DNA from: Clostridia bacterium
GTDB lineage: Bacteria > Bacillota > Clostridia > Oscillospirales > CAG-272
Assembly: GCA_017505745.1 (NCBI GenBank)
Contig: JAFVOP010000011.1
Coordinates: forward strand, 1 to 48,955
Length of the DNA: 48,955 bases
Reading direction: 5' to 3'
This document shows positions 23,748 to 31,254 of this stretch, in pieces; within the stretch, counting starts at the first letter, position 1; the number at the start of each line of letters is the position of its first letter. The position numbers were made by a program, and so were the translations under genes. The notes under the pieces were generated by a model. It was not told the DNA's origin, searched no databases, and was given only the letters and a program-made list of their open reading frames with translations.

Positions 23748-24133
23748 ATTATCTTTCTCCCAATTTTCATATCCTGCCGCCACTTCGGAGCTTCGCCATC
23801 GTCTGCCCAGTATTCATCCATAGCGATGATCTTATCGTCTTTGAGCTTGATGAAGGACGTAACGTGGAAGGAAGCGGAGCGATTCTTTGGATATACCCGT
23901 GTTGCGGTGATAATCATATCGTCTGTCGTAACGATCTTTTCCACCTCGCCATCCCAATCGCCTGCAGATACACCGTATCCGTTATATTCGCAGTTGGCTC
24001 TTATAAATTCCTCAACCGTGAAACGCTCGTTAGAGCAATGCCAATTCACCACGGCCGCAGCATGGAAGTATGCTCGGAGCACATCTGCGCGCTGAGCAAG
24101 AACATCCGACCAAAATTGTTTGATATCGATCAT
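23744..24133 (-). CDS. SnoaL/NTF2-like fold protein
   Basis: A 129-residue protein with the cone-shaped SnoaL-like (NTF2-like) pattern. An N-terminal helix pair (FWSDVLAQRADVLRAYF) precedes beta strands with VVNWHCSNERFTVEEFI, then HVTSFIKLKDDKIIAMDEYW (about 100-119), which is the typical closing motif. Members are small isomerases, cyclases or binding proteins; the function here is unknown. It is coupled by ATGA overlaps on both sides, to the zinc-ribbon gene before it and the GNAT gene after it. Confidence 0.85.
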   Translation of the reverse strand: MIDIKQFWSDVLAQRADVLRAYFHAAAVVNWHCSNERFTVEEFIRANCEYNGYGVSAGDWDGEVEKIVTTDDMIITATRVYPKNRSASFHVTSFIKLKDDKIIAMDEYWADDGEAPKWRQDMKIGRKII

Positions 24134-24510
24134 TTCAGCTTTCTCCCGCAGCTTTGGCAATAGGTGAAATCCTTTTCCACGCGTTTGCCGCAGTACGGGC
24201 AGAAGCGGCGGTCGGCGTCCGCTGACGGGGCGGCCGGGTCGGTCGGCGCGCCAAAGCGCGTGTTGAGGGGATCGGGCTCCTCTCCCGCCTCGGTGATATC
24301 AAAGGCCGAATAGCGGTTCTTTCCCGTGGCGTTTTTGAAATTGTAGACGGTAGTCACCACCGCAATGCCGGTCCAAAGCACGCCAAACAGGGCCATAAAC
24401 CCGCTGGCTTGCGCGGCAAGCAGTGTCCATCCAATTCCAAAGCAGATCATAAAAATTCCAACGATGCCGCCATGCATCGACGGTCCTCTTCCGGGTTTGA
24501 TGCTTCTCAT
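24130..24510 (-). CDS. Membrane protein with C-terminal zinc ribbon
   Basis: A 126-residue protein with two membrane helices (about residues 14-32 and 36-55), a short polar linker and a C-terminal zinc ribbon C-x2-C...C-x2-C (FCPYCGKRVEKDFTYCQSCG, about 103-122). Such proteins are common in Clostridia and have no settled function. The stop overlaps the start of the SnoaL-like gene, and it lies 21 bp after the GDPD gene. Confidence 0.85.
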   Translation of the reverse strand: MRSIKPGRGPSMHGGIVGIFMICFGIGWTLLAAQASGFMALFGVLWTGIAVVTTVYNFKNATGKNRYSAFDITEAGEEPDPLNTRFGAPTDPAAPSADADRRFCPYCGKRVEKDFTYCQSCGRKLK

Positions 24511-24531
24511 AAAAGCCTCCTTTTTCGTTGA

Positions 24532-25296
24532 TTATTTTCCTACTCTCCTTCCGATCTCGTCCAGATACGCGATGAGATCGTGCGGATCGTTGGCGGTGAT
24601 GTTGGTGAACGCAAATTTCATGCAACGCTCCGCGCTTTGGCGGTCATCGGCATGATACGCCCACGCCTGGATCCCGTAAGAATCGGTCAGCTTGATCAAA
24701 TCCTCAATCTCTTCATCGGTCATTCTCATCGGCACACCCATGCCGTACATCTTTTCGAGCACGCGCGGATCGTACCGCTTCATTTTTGCGGGCGGCTGTC
24801 CCTGCGTTTTGACGTGCGGATAGTAATCCTGAACGTAGAGCAGAGTCTGTGCATCAAAGCTGGAGATGACCGAACGCTCCAGCAGCCCGAAGCGCGCAAG
24901 CTCCGCGATCGCAACGTCCACCACGTGCGGACGCTGGTCCTTGATCTCTACGTTGAGAATCATTTGCGGGTCTGCCTCGTCGGCGATCAGCTGCAAGGTC
25001 TCCTCAAAGGTTGGTACGCGTGTGCCGGGATAGCCGAACTTCACACCCGCATCCAGCGCTTTGATCTCGTCCAACGTCTTGAATCCCACCGCTCCCGTGC
25101 CGTTGGTGGTGCGGTCCACCATATCGTCGTGCATCACAATCATCACGCCGTCACGGGTGAGCTGAATATCAAATTCCAATACGTCCACGCCGAGACGGAA
25201 TGCCTCGCGAAAGGACAGGAGCGTGTTTTCGGGCATGTACGCCTTGCATCCACGATGCCCCGTAACACCCAGCTTTTCTTTGTTCTGATCCCACAT
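24532..25296 (-). CDS. Glycerophosphodiester phosphodiesterase family protein (1)
   Basis: A 254-residue cytoplasmic GDPD with the family motif set. HRG with the first catalytic His (GHRGCKAYMPENTL, about 12-26), E-F-D (LEFDIQLTRDG, about 39-49) and the second His in VMHDDMVDRTTNGTG (about 53-67) are all intact. It would hydrolyse glycerophosphodiesters to glycerol-3-phosphate and an alcohol. No signal peptide is present. It lies 23 bp after the YwaF-like membrane protein and 21 bp before the zinc-ribbon gene. A second, separate GDPD lies at 27.5-28.3 kb. Confidence 0.93.
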   Translation of the reverse strand: MWDQNKEKLGVTGHRGCKAYMPENTLLSFREAFRLGVDVLEFDIQLTRDGVMIVMHDDMVDRTTNGTGAVGFKTLDEIKALDAGVKFGYPGTRVPTFEETLQLIADEADPQMILNVEIKDQRPHVVDVAIAELARFGLLERSVISSFDAQTLLYVQDYYPHVKTQGQPPAKMKRYDPRVLEKMYGMGVPMRMTDEEIEDLIKLTDSYGIQAWAYHADDRQSAERCMKFAFTNITANDPHDLIAYLDEIGRRVGK

Positions 25297-25319
25297 AACA
25301 AATCCTCCCGAGTTTTGCG

Positions 25320-26132
25320 TCAGCCCGCCTTTTGGGGAGAGCTTTTCCGCTTATTTTGAATGTAGAACGGCAGATACGGAAGCGCGTGGATCAAGAGATA
25401 GATCAGATAGACCAGCACCACCGAAAGTCCGTCGGGCGTGATCGCGCCGAGCGGTGCCATGAAAAAGGAATTGAGCTTGAAGAACATATAGTCCGAGCCG
25501 ATCTTGGAAAAATTGACGAGATTGGCAGGGATCGATACGGCCAGAGCGGGGATGGCGGGCAGGAGCAGATCCCACGCCGTGCGCGCCTGCTTGTAGGAAT
25601 GATAGCCCGAGAGCAGCATCACCAAGGCGCAGAAGAGCATGGAGCCGTGATAGAAGAAGGTGTGAAAGCCCGCGAAGGAAATGCAGGAATAATTGCTCAG
25701 CACGTTTGCGGGATAGAAAAAGTTGATGGCGGCGCCCAAAAAACCGAGCGAGCAGACGTATCCGCACCCCATGTAGCGGAGCTTTCCGCGCCCGAACACG
25801 GCAAACGGCATGGCGTACAGAAAAATACTGCAGGGATACAGGGGCAGAATGCCGCCCACCTCCAAGCGCACCTGCGCGCCCGAATAGGTCTCCCACAGGA
25901 TCTTCGCGGCTTCCAGGAAAACGAGAACGCCCCACAAAACGGCAAAGCCCACGCGAATGCGCCGCTCGCTCCATTTGGACATGCGGATGGCAAGAACGAT
26001 CAAAAGCACCAGTAGCACCGCGGCAAAGCCGAAATGCAGCGGCGTGAACAGCGAGCCCGCCAGCTCGTTTGCGGGGGGCAGAAAATCCTTGTGGGTAAAA
26101 AAGTTGCGAAGCAGATACCAAATCGTGCTCAT
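25320..26132 (-). CDS. YwaF/TMEM164-like integral membrane protein
   Basis: A 270-residue protein with about seven hydrophobic segments and a central LPLYPCSIFLYAMPFAVFGRG stretch (about residues 95-115), the block that marks the YwaF (TIGR02206)/TMEM164 family. Human TMEM164 has been linked to lipid acyl transfer; the bacterial role is unknown. ATG 26132 follows GGAGGATACT; longer frames lack a ribosome site. It is the first gene of the operon, and pairing with a GDPD fits a role in lipid metabolism, which is an inference. Confidence 0.85.
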   Translation of the reverse strand: MSTIWYLLRNFFTHKDFLPPANELAGSLFTPLHFGFAAVLLVLLIVLAIRMSKWSERRIRVGFAVLWGVLVFLEAAKILWETYSGAQVRLEVGGILPLYPCSIFLYAMPFAVFGRGKLRYMGCGYVCSLGFLGAAINFFYPANVLSNYSCISFAGFHTFFYHGSMLFCALVMLLSGYHSYKQARTAWDLLLPAIPALAVSIPANLVNFSKIGSDYMFFKLNSFFMAPLGAITPDGLSVVLVYLIYLLIHALPYLPFYIQNKRKSSPQKAG

Positions 26133-26181
26133 AGTATCCTCCAAAAGGTAAAAATAATAGGGTCTGTACAGGATCACTCCT

Positions 26182-26210
26182 ATTATACTGCATCCGTGCG
26201 GAAATTGCAA
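26182..26210 (-). promoter_or_regulatory. Promoter of the YwaF-GDPD-acetyltransferase operon
   Basis: On the minus strand there is TTGCAA (26210-26205), a 17-bp spacer and a perfect TATAAT (26187-26182), 50 bp before the YwaF-like start. Genes down to 20694 are all on this strand with gaps of at most 23 bp. Confidence 0.8.
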
Positions 26211-26339
26211 GAGGCAGGCCCGCTTTTTTGTGAGGACACAACCATTGGTTGTATAAAACAAGAGAATCCGCAGGGAGACGTTTTTGCGAAGAAATTATAA
26301 ACCGGCTTGCTTATATGGTTCTCAACCGCTTCGAAAGAA

Positions 26340-26382
26340 ACAAACAATGAACGCCGACAGAGTTTTAAGGTCTGTCGACGTT
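26340..26382 (-). terminator. Terminator of the DUF2185 gene
   Basis: The 12-bp stem AACGTCGACAGA/TCTGTCGGCGTT (26382-26350 on the minus strand, one G-T pair) with loop CCTTAAAAC is followed by CATTGTTTGTTTC. The T tract is weak, so efficiency is uncertain. The rest of the interval up to 26181 shows nothing else I can name. Confidence 0.65.
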
Positions 26383-26403
26383 CGCGATTGGATAAATTGA
26401 AAT

Positions 26404-26799
26404 TTATCTGTTTTGTTTCTCAATAACGATCTCTTTCGTTCCGTCATCAACTTCAAAGTGATTGCTACCGGTTCGAATGTAAGCGCTTCCGATTTCGGAT
26501 TTCAAATAGGGAATAATATCTTGATCGTAATTGCAAATTGTGTTCAGGGAAAACAGGTGCACATGCTTGGGGTTGTTGATATATGCATCCTCTTCGTCCC
26601 CTGCCAAAAACCTCCACCCGCTATCGGGTTTCCCTTCGTCGGGCTCTTCTCTATACATATATCCAACCTTGAAGCCCTCTTTCGTGATTCTGTCCGATGC
26701 AAAGCATCCTTCTCCATTTGGCTCGTCCCATTCAATCAACTTTTGAAATTCCACTTTCAAAAACTTATCTTTTTTCTGAAACATACCGAACAATCCCAT
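26404..26799 (-). CDS. DUF2185 (Imm33-type) protein
   Basis: A 131-residue cytoplasmic protein. The C-terminal half carries the DUF2185 pattern SGWRFLAGDEEDAYINNPKH ... LNTICNYDQDIIPYLKSEIG ... RTGSNHFEVD. This domain is also classed as an immunity protein (Imm33) of polymorphic toxin systems, though many copies occur without a toxin. No toxin gene is seen next to it. The start MGLFGMFQKKDKF at 26799 follows AGGAGG at 10 nt. Lower GC than the neighbours suggests acquisition. It has its own terminator. Confidence 0.85.
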   Translation of the reverse strand: MGLFGMFQKKDKFLKVEFQKLIEWDEPNGEGCFASDRITKEGFKVGYMYREEPDEGKPDSGWRFLAGDEEDAYINNPKHVHLFSLNTICNYDQDIIPYLKSEIGSAYIRTGSNHFEVDDGTKEIVIEKQNR

Positions 26800-26911
26800 A
26801 GAATGATTTCCTCCTACCAACTGTTATTCACCGTTCTGTTTTATTGCACGAGTCGGGTTCCCTTTTTTCTACTCTGAGAATGCAAAGAGAAGGACGCATT
26901 CTTCTTTTTGG

Positions 26912-27478
26912 TTATCGGATATTGATCCAGCTATGCAATCTCCATCTGCCACCGTCCTGCTCGAAGATCGCCACGGCGCAGTTTTCACAACGGATCGCGG
27001 AAAACGGGAAGACCGTATCCAGCACCTCGCAAAGCATGCTTTTTAAACAGCCTCCGTGGGCAAACGCCGCCACCGTTTCGTCGCCGCGCTCCTCCAAAAG
27101 CGTTAAAAATTCGCGCATGCGACGCCGATGGTCCGCCCGGGATTCCCCACCCCAGGACGTGTACCCCTCCGCGGTCGCGCGCTCCTGCTCCTCTGGCGTC
27201 AGCGCCCGGATCGGCAGGCCCTGTAAGGAGCCCACGTGGATCTCGCGCAGCATGGAAAGCGTCTCGAAAGAGCGCCCGGGAAGCGCGATCTCCGCCGTTT
27301 GCCTCGCGCGTTGCAGGTCGCTGGAATAGACCTTATCAAACGGCACGTCCTTTAAGACCTCGCGCGCCGCTTTTGCATCCTCGCGTCCCCGCTCGGTCAG
27401 CGAAACGTCCCTCCAGCCGGTCCATAGGCCCTTTCCGTTGGTCTCGCTTTGCCCGTGTCGGATCATATACAGCTTCAT
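26912..27478 (-). CDS. Histidine phosphatase (phosphoglycerate-mutase-like)
   Basis: A 188-residue member of the histidine phosphatase branch that includes GpmB and CobC. The phospho-accepting His lies in MIRHGQSETN (residues 5-14). SSDLQRARQTAE (about 53-64) carries the conserved Arg, and the second His is in AFAHGGCLKSML (about 138-149). All catalytic residues are present. The substrate could be a phosphorylated sugar, alpha-ribazole phosphate or similar; nothing nearby decides. It follows the second GDPD gene by 25 bp. Confidence 0.92.
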   Translation of the reverse strand: MKLYMIRHGQSETNGKGLWTGWRDVSLTERGREDAKAAREVLKDVPFDKVYSSDLQRARQTAEIALPGRSFETLSMLREIHVGSLQGLPIRALTPEEQERATAEGYTSWGGESRADHRRRMREFLTLLEERGDETVAAFAHGGCLKSMLCEVLDTVFPFSAIRCENCAVAIFEQDGGRWRLHSWINIR

Positions 27479-27503
27479 AGCTTGTCTCCTTTGTTTCTTC
27501 TGA

Positions 27504-28343
27504 TCAATTCTTTTTCAGCTTTCTTGCGCCGATCCTGTCCAGAATCTCGCCGCAGATATCGGGATGGTCGCAGGTAAAGCCCAAAGCGCCGTTTTCAAAG
27601 GACTTGCGGTAAATCTCCTCGTCGGTGTTCATGCCGTAATGCACGCAGGGCTTGATGCCCATGAGCGCAAACTCGGTAAATCTTGCCTTGTCGGCCACAA
27701 GGCTTTCGTGCTTGATCGGAAAGCCCTCGGGCGTTTTGTCACCGAAATTGAACAGGCAGACCTCGTCGTAATATTTGTAGGGGTCATCGGCCTGATAGCC
27801 GCGCATTTTCGACTTGGGATAAAAGCCGTGGATTGCAAAATCCTCCCGCGTGTAGCGGGCGCGGAGCCAGGCACAAAGGCCGGAGGAAAAGCTGATCACG
27901 GCCAGGCGGTCCTTCCCGAATACGCCGTATTTTCTGCACAGCGAGAGCGTGAGCTCGGCCGATGCATAGGCAAAATCGCCCAGCTCCTCGGGATAATCCT
28001 TCAGCTCCAGAAGCAAGCGGAGATCGGGACGGGTGGAAAACAGCTCCAAAAACTCCTCCAGCGTGGGGACCTTTTCTCCCTTGAACTCCTCGCCGTGTCG
28101 GATCCCGGCGTCCGCCGCCCGCACCTCGTCAAGCGTCATTTCATAGATCATGCCCTTGGTATCGGTGGTACGCGCCAGGTTGGCGTCGTGGCAGAGGACG
28201 ATGTGATAGTCCTTGGTCATATGCACGTCCATCTCGATGCCGTCCACGTCAATTTTCATTACCTCGCGAAATCCGCGCATCGTGTTTTCGGGATATTTCG
28301 CACGCCAGCCGCGGTGGCCGTACAGGGTTACTTTTTCTTCCAT
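27504..28343 (-). CDS. Glycerophosphodiester phosphodiesterase family protein (2)
   Basis: A 279-residue cytoplasmic GDPD with GHRGWRAKYPENTMRGF (about residues 8-24), IEMDVHMTKD (about 34-43) and VLCHDANLARTTDTKG (about 46-61) carrying the catalytic His/Glu/Asp/His set. It is clearly different in sequence from the GDPD at 24.5 kb and so not a recent duplicate. The start MEEKVTLYGHRG at 28343 follows AAAGGATGG; an in-frame ATG at 28370 is possible. It is the middle gene of the ABM-GDPD-phosphatase operon. Confidence 0.93.
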   Translation of the reverse strand: MEEKVTLYGHRGWRAKYPENTMRGFREVMKIDVDGIEMDVHMTKDYHIVLCHDANLARTTDTKGMIYEMTLDEVRAADAGIRHGEEFKGEKVPTLEEFLELFSTRPDLRLLLELKDYPEELGDFAYASAELTLSLCRKYGVFGKDRLAVISFSSGLCAWLRARYTREDFAIHGFYPKSKMRGYQADDPYKYYDEVCLFNFGDKTPEGFPIKHESLVADKARFTEFALMGIKPCVHYGMNTDEEIYRKSFENGALGFTCDHPDICGEILDRIGARKLKKN

Positions 28344-28424
28344 TGTTTGATTCCATCCTTTCGTTTTCATACGATACAGCGATGATAAAACAAGCCTTCG
28401 CGCCTGTCCATCGGTCTTTCTTTT

Positions 28425-28712
28425 TTATTTGACCGCAAATTCTCCCAGTGCGGTGGATTCGATATAGTCGCCTTTGAGTGCGCGCAGCTGCGCCATGTGC
28501 GGCTGTTCGATGTGGATCTCCTGATGGCGCTTGGTCTCCCACGCCTCGATCAGGAGCAGCTCGTTAGGGTCGGCCTCGGAAAAATAATAGTCGTAGCGCA
28601 GGCAGCCGTCCTCGGCGCGGATCGCCGAAAGGATCCCCTCCTGCTTTACTCTCTCCACAAACGCCTCCCGCCGTCCGGGCAGGCATTGAAAAACCACGTA
28701 GATCGTATACAT
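28425..28712 (-). CDS. Antibiotic biosynthesis monooxygenase (ABM)-type protein
   Basis: A 95-residue dimeric alpha/beta-barrel protein of the ABM family (YgiN-like). Typical features are the initial strand YTIYVVFQCLPG, the helix REAFVERVKQEGI, E-D-G-C-L-R-Y-D-Y (about 34-42) and LLLIEAWETKRHQEIHIEQPH (about 53-73). Members oxidise quinols or act as small-molecule or haem-handling proteins; the substrate here is unknown. GGAGG lies about 8 nt before ATG. It is first gene after the promoter at 28.76 kb. Confidence 0.9.
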   Translation of the reverse strand: MYTIYVVFQCLPGRREAFVERVKQEGILSAIRAEDGCLRYDYYFSEADPNELLLIEAWETKRHQEIHIEQPHMAQLRALKGDYIESTALGEFAVK

Positions 28713-28733
28713 CCGGTCTTCCTCCTTGTTTTA

Positions 28734-28789
28734 CGGATCCATACCGATCCGTTTGCCTTGATTATATCACATATTTGGTCAAATGTAAA
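28734..28789 (-). promoter_or_regulatory. Promoter of the ABM-GDPD-phosphatase operon with nearby inverted repeat
   Basis: On the minus strand there is TTTACA (28789-28784), a 17-bp spacer and a perfect TATAAT (28766-28761). An inverted repeat CGGATC-n6-GATCCG (28734-28751) lies just downstream, at about +10 to +30, where it could be an operator or a leader hairpin. The operator idea is inference. Confidence 0.72.
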
Positions 28790-28797
28790 GAAAAACA

Positions 28798-29550
28798 CTA
28801 TATTTTAAAGATCTGATTTTCCTTGCGGTATTGGGTGGGGGTCATTCCCGTATGCGCCTTGAACAGGCGGCAGAAGTGATAGGGATTGGAAAAGCCGCAG
28901 CGCTCGGAGACAGCCGAGATCTCCAGTTCCCCTTCCGTGAGCAGCTGCTTTGCGTTCTGCAAGCGGACGTCGATCAGAAACTGCTTGGGCGAGGTGTTGA
29001 AATACCTAACAAACAGCTTGCGGAAATAGACCTCGCTTACGTTGCACTCCTGCGCCAGGACCGCATTGGTCAGGGCGGGGTCCCCATACCCGCTTTGCAT
29101 GCGGGAAAGCGCCCCTTTGAGCACATGCGGAACCGTATCGGCGGTCAGCTTGTGCAGGATCCCGTAAAGAACACTCATGAGCTTTGGTTGGTTTCCGCCG
29201 TACAAAAAAAGGCGCTCCAGCTCCGCGTAATCCTTCAGGATCGCCTCCCGATTGAGAACCGGCAGCACCGTTACGGTATCGCAAAGCGGCTCCAGGCAAT
29301 AAAAATTGATCACGGGAAAGCGGCCGGTCCTGTCGCCGTGCAGCGAATAGCTCTCCCCCTGTGGCAGAAGGAGCGCGTGATCCTTGTCAGAGACGTATGT
29401 TTTTCCGTTTTGCACATAGGTGATCTGCCCGTCGATACAAAAGGTGAGCCCGTAACAGATGCGATCCTTCATCTCCACACATCTCCCCTTGGGCGAATAC
29501 ACCGTGGTCACGTTTTTGATCGACGTGATGACAGCCTCCTTCAGGTCCAT
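28798..29550 (-). CDS. AraC family transcriptional regulator
   Basis: A 250-residue regulator with an N-terminal cupin-like sensor domain (about residues 10-140) and a C-terminal double HTH (about 150-250). The HTH part contains NAVLAQECNVSEVYFRKLF and the family signature ISAVSERCGFSNPYHFCRLF then KAHTGMTPTQYRK. Such proteins usually sense a small molecule and activate the neighbouring operon. Here it is divergent from an SDR/dehydroquinase-like operon, and its promoter spacer contains one of two identical 13-bp half-sites, implying autoregulation. ATG 29550 follows AGAGGGGGG. Confidence 0.93.
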   Translation of the reverse strand: MDLKEAVITSIKNVTTVYSPKGRCVEMKDRICYGLTFCIDGQITYVQNGKTYVSDKDHALLLPQGESYSLHGDRTGRFPVINFYCLEPLCDTVTVLPVLNREAILKDYAELERLFLYGGNQPKLMSVLYGILHKLTADTVPHVLKGALSRMQSGYGDPALTNAVLAQECNVSEVYFRKLFVRYFNTSPKQFLIDVRLQNAKQLLTEGELEISAVSERCGFSNPYHFCRLFKAHTGMTPTQYRKENQIFKI

Positions 29551-29576
29551 TGCCGATCCCCCCTCTCTTTTTTGTT

Positions 29577-29605
29577 ATGATATCATTTTTTGCATCAAAT
29601 TTCAA
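29577..29605 (-). promoter_or_regulatory. Promoter of the AraC-type regulator
   Basis: On the minus strand there is TTGAAA (29605-29600), a 17-bp spacer and TATCAT (29582-29577). The spacer is filled by the TTTTTGCATCAAA half-site, so a bound regulator would block this promoter. Confidence 0.65.
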
Positions 29606-29639
29606 GTATTTTTCGCATTTTTGTATCAAAAACATCAAA
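29587..29639. promoter_or_regulatory. Candidate AraC-type operator repeats
   Basis: Two direct repeats, TTTTTGCATCAAA (29587-29599) and TTTTTGTATCAAA (29618-29630), differ at one base and are exactly 31 bp apart, about three helical turns. A third partial copy ACATCAAA lies at 29632-29639. They fill the space between the two divergent promoters, as expected for an AraC-family activator. Confidence 0.65.
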
Positions 29640-29657
29640 AAAGTATCGCCTTTGCTA

Positions 29658-29686
29658 TTGTCAATCCCGTCAAAAAAGGATATAAT
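29658..29686 (+). promoter_or_regulatory. Promoter of the SDR/dehydroquinase-like operon
   Basis: TTGTCA (29658-29663), a 17-bp spacer and a perfect TATAAT (29681-29686) lie 34 bp before the first start codon. The operator repeats end about 19 bp upstream of the -35 box, an activator-type position. Confidence 0.8.
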
Positions 29687-29719
29687 GCAGACAGAATCGG
29701 AAACAAGGAGGATATCCGG

Positions 29720-30481
29720 ATGAATTTTACCGAACAGGTGGCCATCTCCACCGGGGCAGCCTCGGGAATGGGGCTTCTGTTTGCCGAAAGCTTTGCCGCG
29801 CTTGGCGGCAACGTACTCCTGTGCGACGTCAACGAAGAAGCGCTTGCCCAACAGGTTGCAAGGATCAACGCGCAGCACAAAGGGCGGGCGGTTGGAGTGC
29901 TTTGTGACGTGCGCGACTATGCACAGATCTGTGCCGCGCGGGATCGCGCCGTGGCAGAGTTCGGTCGCATTGACGTGCTGGCAAATTTTGCGGGCGGCAC
30001 GGCGGTTCGGATGCAACGCGTGGACCGCACCGCTTATCCCGAATTTCCCGACGTGCCCATTGAAGTGTACGATTGGGGCATCGACGTCAATCTCAAAGGG
30101 CCCTTTTATTTCGCGCACGCGGTGCTCAAACAAATGAGAGAGCAGCAGAGCGGACTGATCCTCAACATCGGCTCCATTACGGGCGCGGAGGGAGACGGCT
30201 ACGGAATGGATTACCCCACCTCCAAGGCGGGAGTGATGTACGGACTGACGAAATCGATCGCACAGTTTGGCGCAAAGCACGGCATTCGCTGTGTGTGCGT
30301 CTCCCCCGGACCCGTGCTCACGCGCGCCGCCATGGCGAATATGAAGACCTTGCTCGGCAGAGCCGCCGAGCCGCAGGAGATCGTGGATCTGTGCCTCTTC
30401 CTCGCCTCGGACAAGGGGCAGTTTATCAACGGGGAAAATATTATGATCGACGGTGGCAGAAATGCCATGAAAAGGGGATAA
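29720..30481 (+). CDS. SDR family oxidoreductase (first)
   Basis: A 253-residue classical short-chain dehydrogenase. It has a TGAASGMG cofactor loop (residues 11-18), CDVN after the second strand (Asp suggests NAD(H) preference), NFAGG at the position of NNAG (about 92-96), catalytic Ser in IGSITG (about 152-157), Tyr/Lys in YPTSK (about 169-173), and a C-terminal FINGENIMIDGG. The substrate is probably a polyol, cyclitol or hydroxy acid, but is not known. AGGAGG lies about 8 nt upstream. It is the first gene of a five-gene operon under the divergent AraC regulator. Confidence 0.92.
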   Translation: MNFTEQVAISTGAASGMGLLFAESFAALGGNVLLCDVNEEALAQQVARINAQHKGRAVGVLCDVRDYAQICAARDRAVAEFGRIDVLANFAGGTAVRMQRVDRTAYPEFPDVPIEVYDWGIDVNLKGPFYFAHAVLKQMREQQSGLILNIGSITGAEGDGYGMDYPTSKAGVMYGLTKSIAQFGAKHGIRCVCVSPGPVLTRAAMANMKTLLGRAAEPQEIVDLCLFLASDKGQFINGENIMIDGGRNAMKRG

Positions 30482-30483
30482 CG

Positions 30484-31239
30484 ATGAAAAAAAGAAGTTT
30501 TTTGAATTATGAAAGGCCGCTATTGACCTGCATGGTGCAGGCCGACAACCCCGATCGGATCAAGGAGCTGATCCACGCTTCCCTGCCGGAGGGCGCCGAG
30601 GCATTTGGCATGCAGTTTTGCCGATTAAAACCGGAATATCGGACAGAGACCGTTTATCGGGAGCTCTTCACCGATACCGATCTCCCGATTTACGTGACCA
30701 ATTACCGCCATCACGGCGCAAATGCGGGAAAATCCGATGACGTGCTTGCCGAGGAGCTTTTGGAGCTGGCTGCATGCGGAGCCACGCTTTGCGACGTGAT
30801 GGGTGACTATTTTGATGCCTGCGAGGGCGAGCTGACCATGGATCCCGCGGCGATCCGAAAGCAACGCGAGCTCATCGACGCGCTCCATGGGCAAGGAGCC
30901 GAGGTGCTGATGTCCTCGCACGTGCTCAAATTTACGCCCGCCGAGCGGGTGTTGGAGATCGCCCTTGAGCATCAGAGACGCGGCGCGGATATCTGCAAGA
31001 TCGTTACGGGCGCGAAAACGATGGAGGAGCAGATCGAAAATATGCGCATCGTCCGATTGCTCAAAGAGCATCTGCAAATCCCCTTCCTCTTTTTGGCGGG
31101 GGGCGAGAGCCGCATTTTGCGCTGCATCGGCGGCGCGCTGGGCTGTTGCATGTATCTATGCGTGCACGAGCACGATGACTTTGCCACGAAAACACAGCCG
31201 CTTTTGCGCGACGTGAAGAGTATTCGGGATCATCTTTGA
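30484..31239 (+). CDS. Type I 3-dehydroquinate dehydratase-like protein
   Basis: A 251-residue TIM-barrel protein resembling type I dehydroquinase (AroD). The Schiff-base Lys is probably K172 in ADICKIVTG, and the catalytic His H146 in MSSHVLKFTP. TNYRHHG (about 72-78) is at the place of the substrate-binding Arg loop. The first-strand E-W-R block of AroD reads MQFCRLK here, so the usual Glu is replaced, and the C-terminal lid is divergent. This suggests a related substrate rather than biosynthetic dehydroquinate. It begins 2 nt after the SDR stop. A role in quinate- or cyclitol-type catabolism is an inference from the two SDR neighbours. Confidence 0.8.
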   Translation: MKKRSFLNYERPLLTCMVQADNPDRIKELIHASLPEGAEAFGMQFCRLKPEYRTETVYRELFTDTDLPIYVTNYRHHGANAGKSDDVLAEELLELAACGATLCDVMGDYFDACEGELTMDPAAIRKQRELIDALHGQGAEVLMSSHVLKFTPAERVLEIALEHQRRGADICKIVTGAKTMEEQIENMRIVRLLKEHLQIPFLFLAGGESRILRCIGGALGCCMYLCVHEHDDFATKTQPLLRDVKSIRDHL

Positions 31240-31254
31240 AATGAGGTAGAAATT

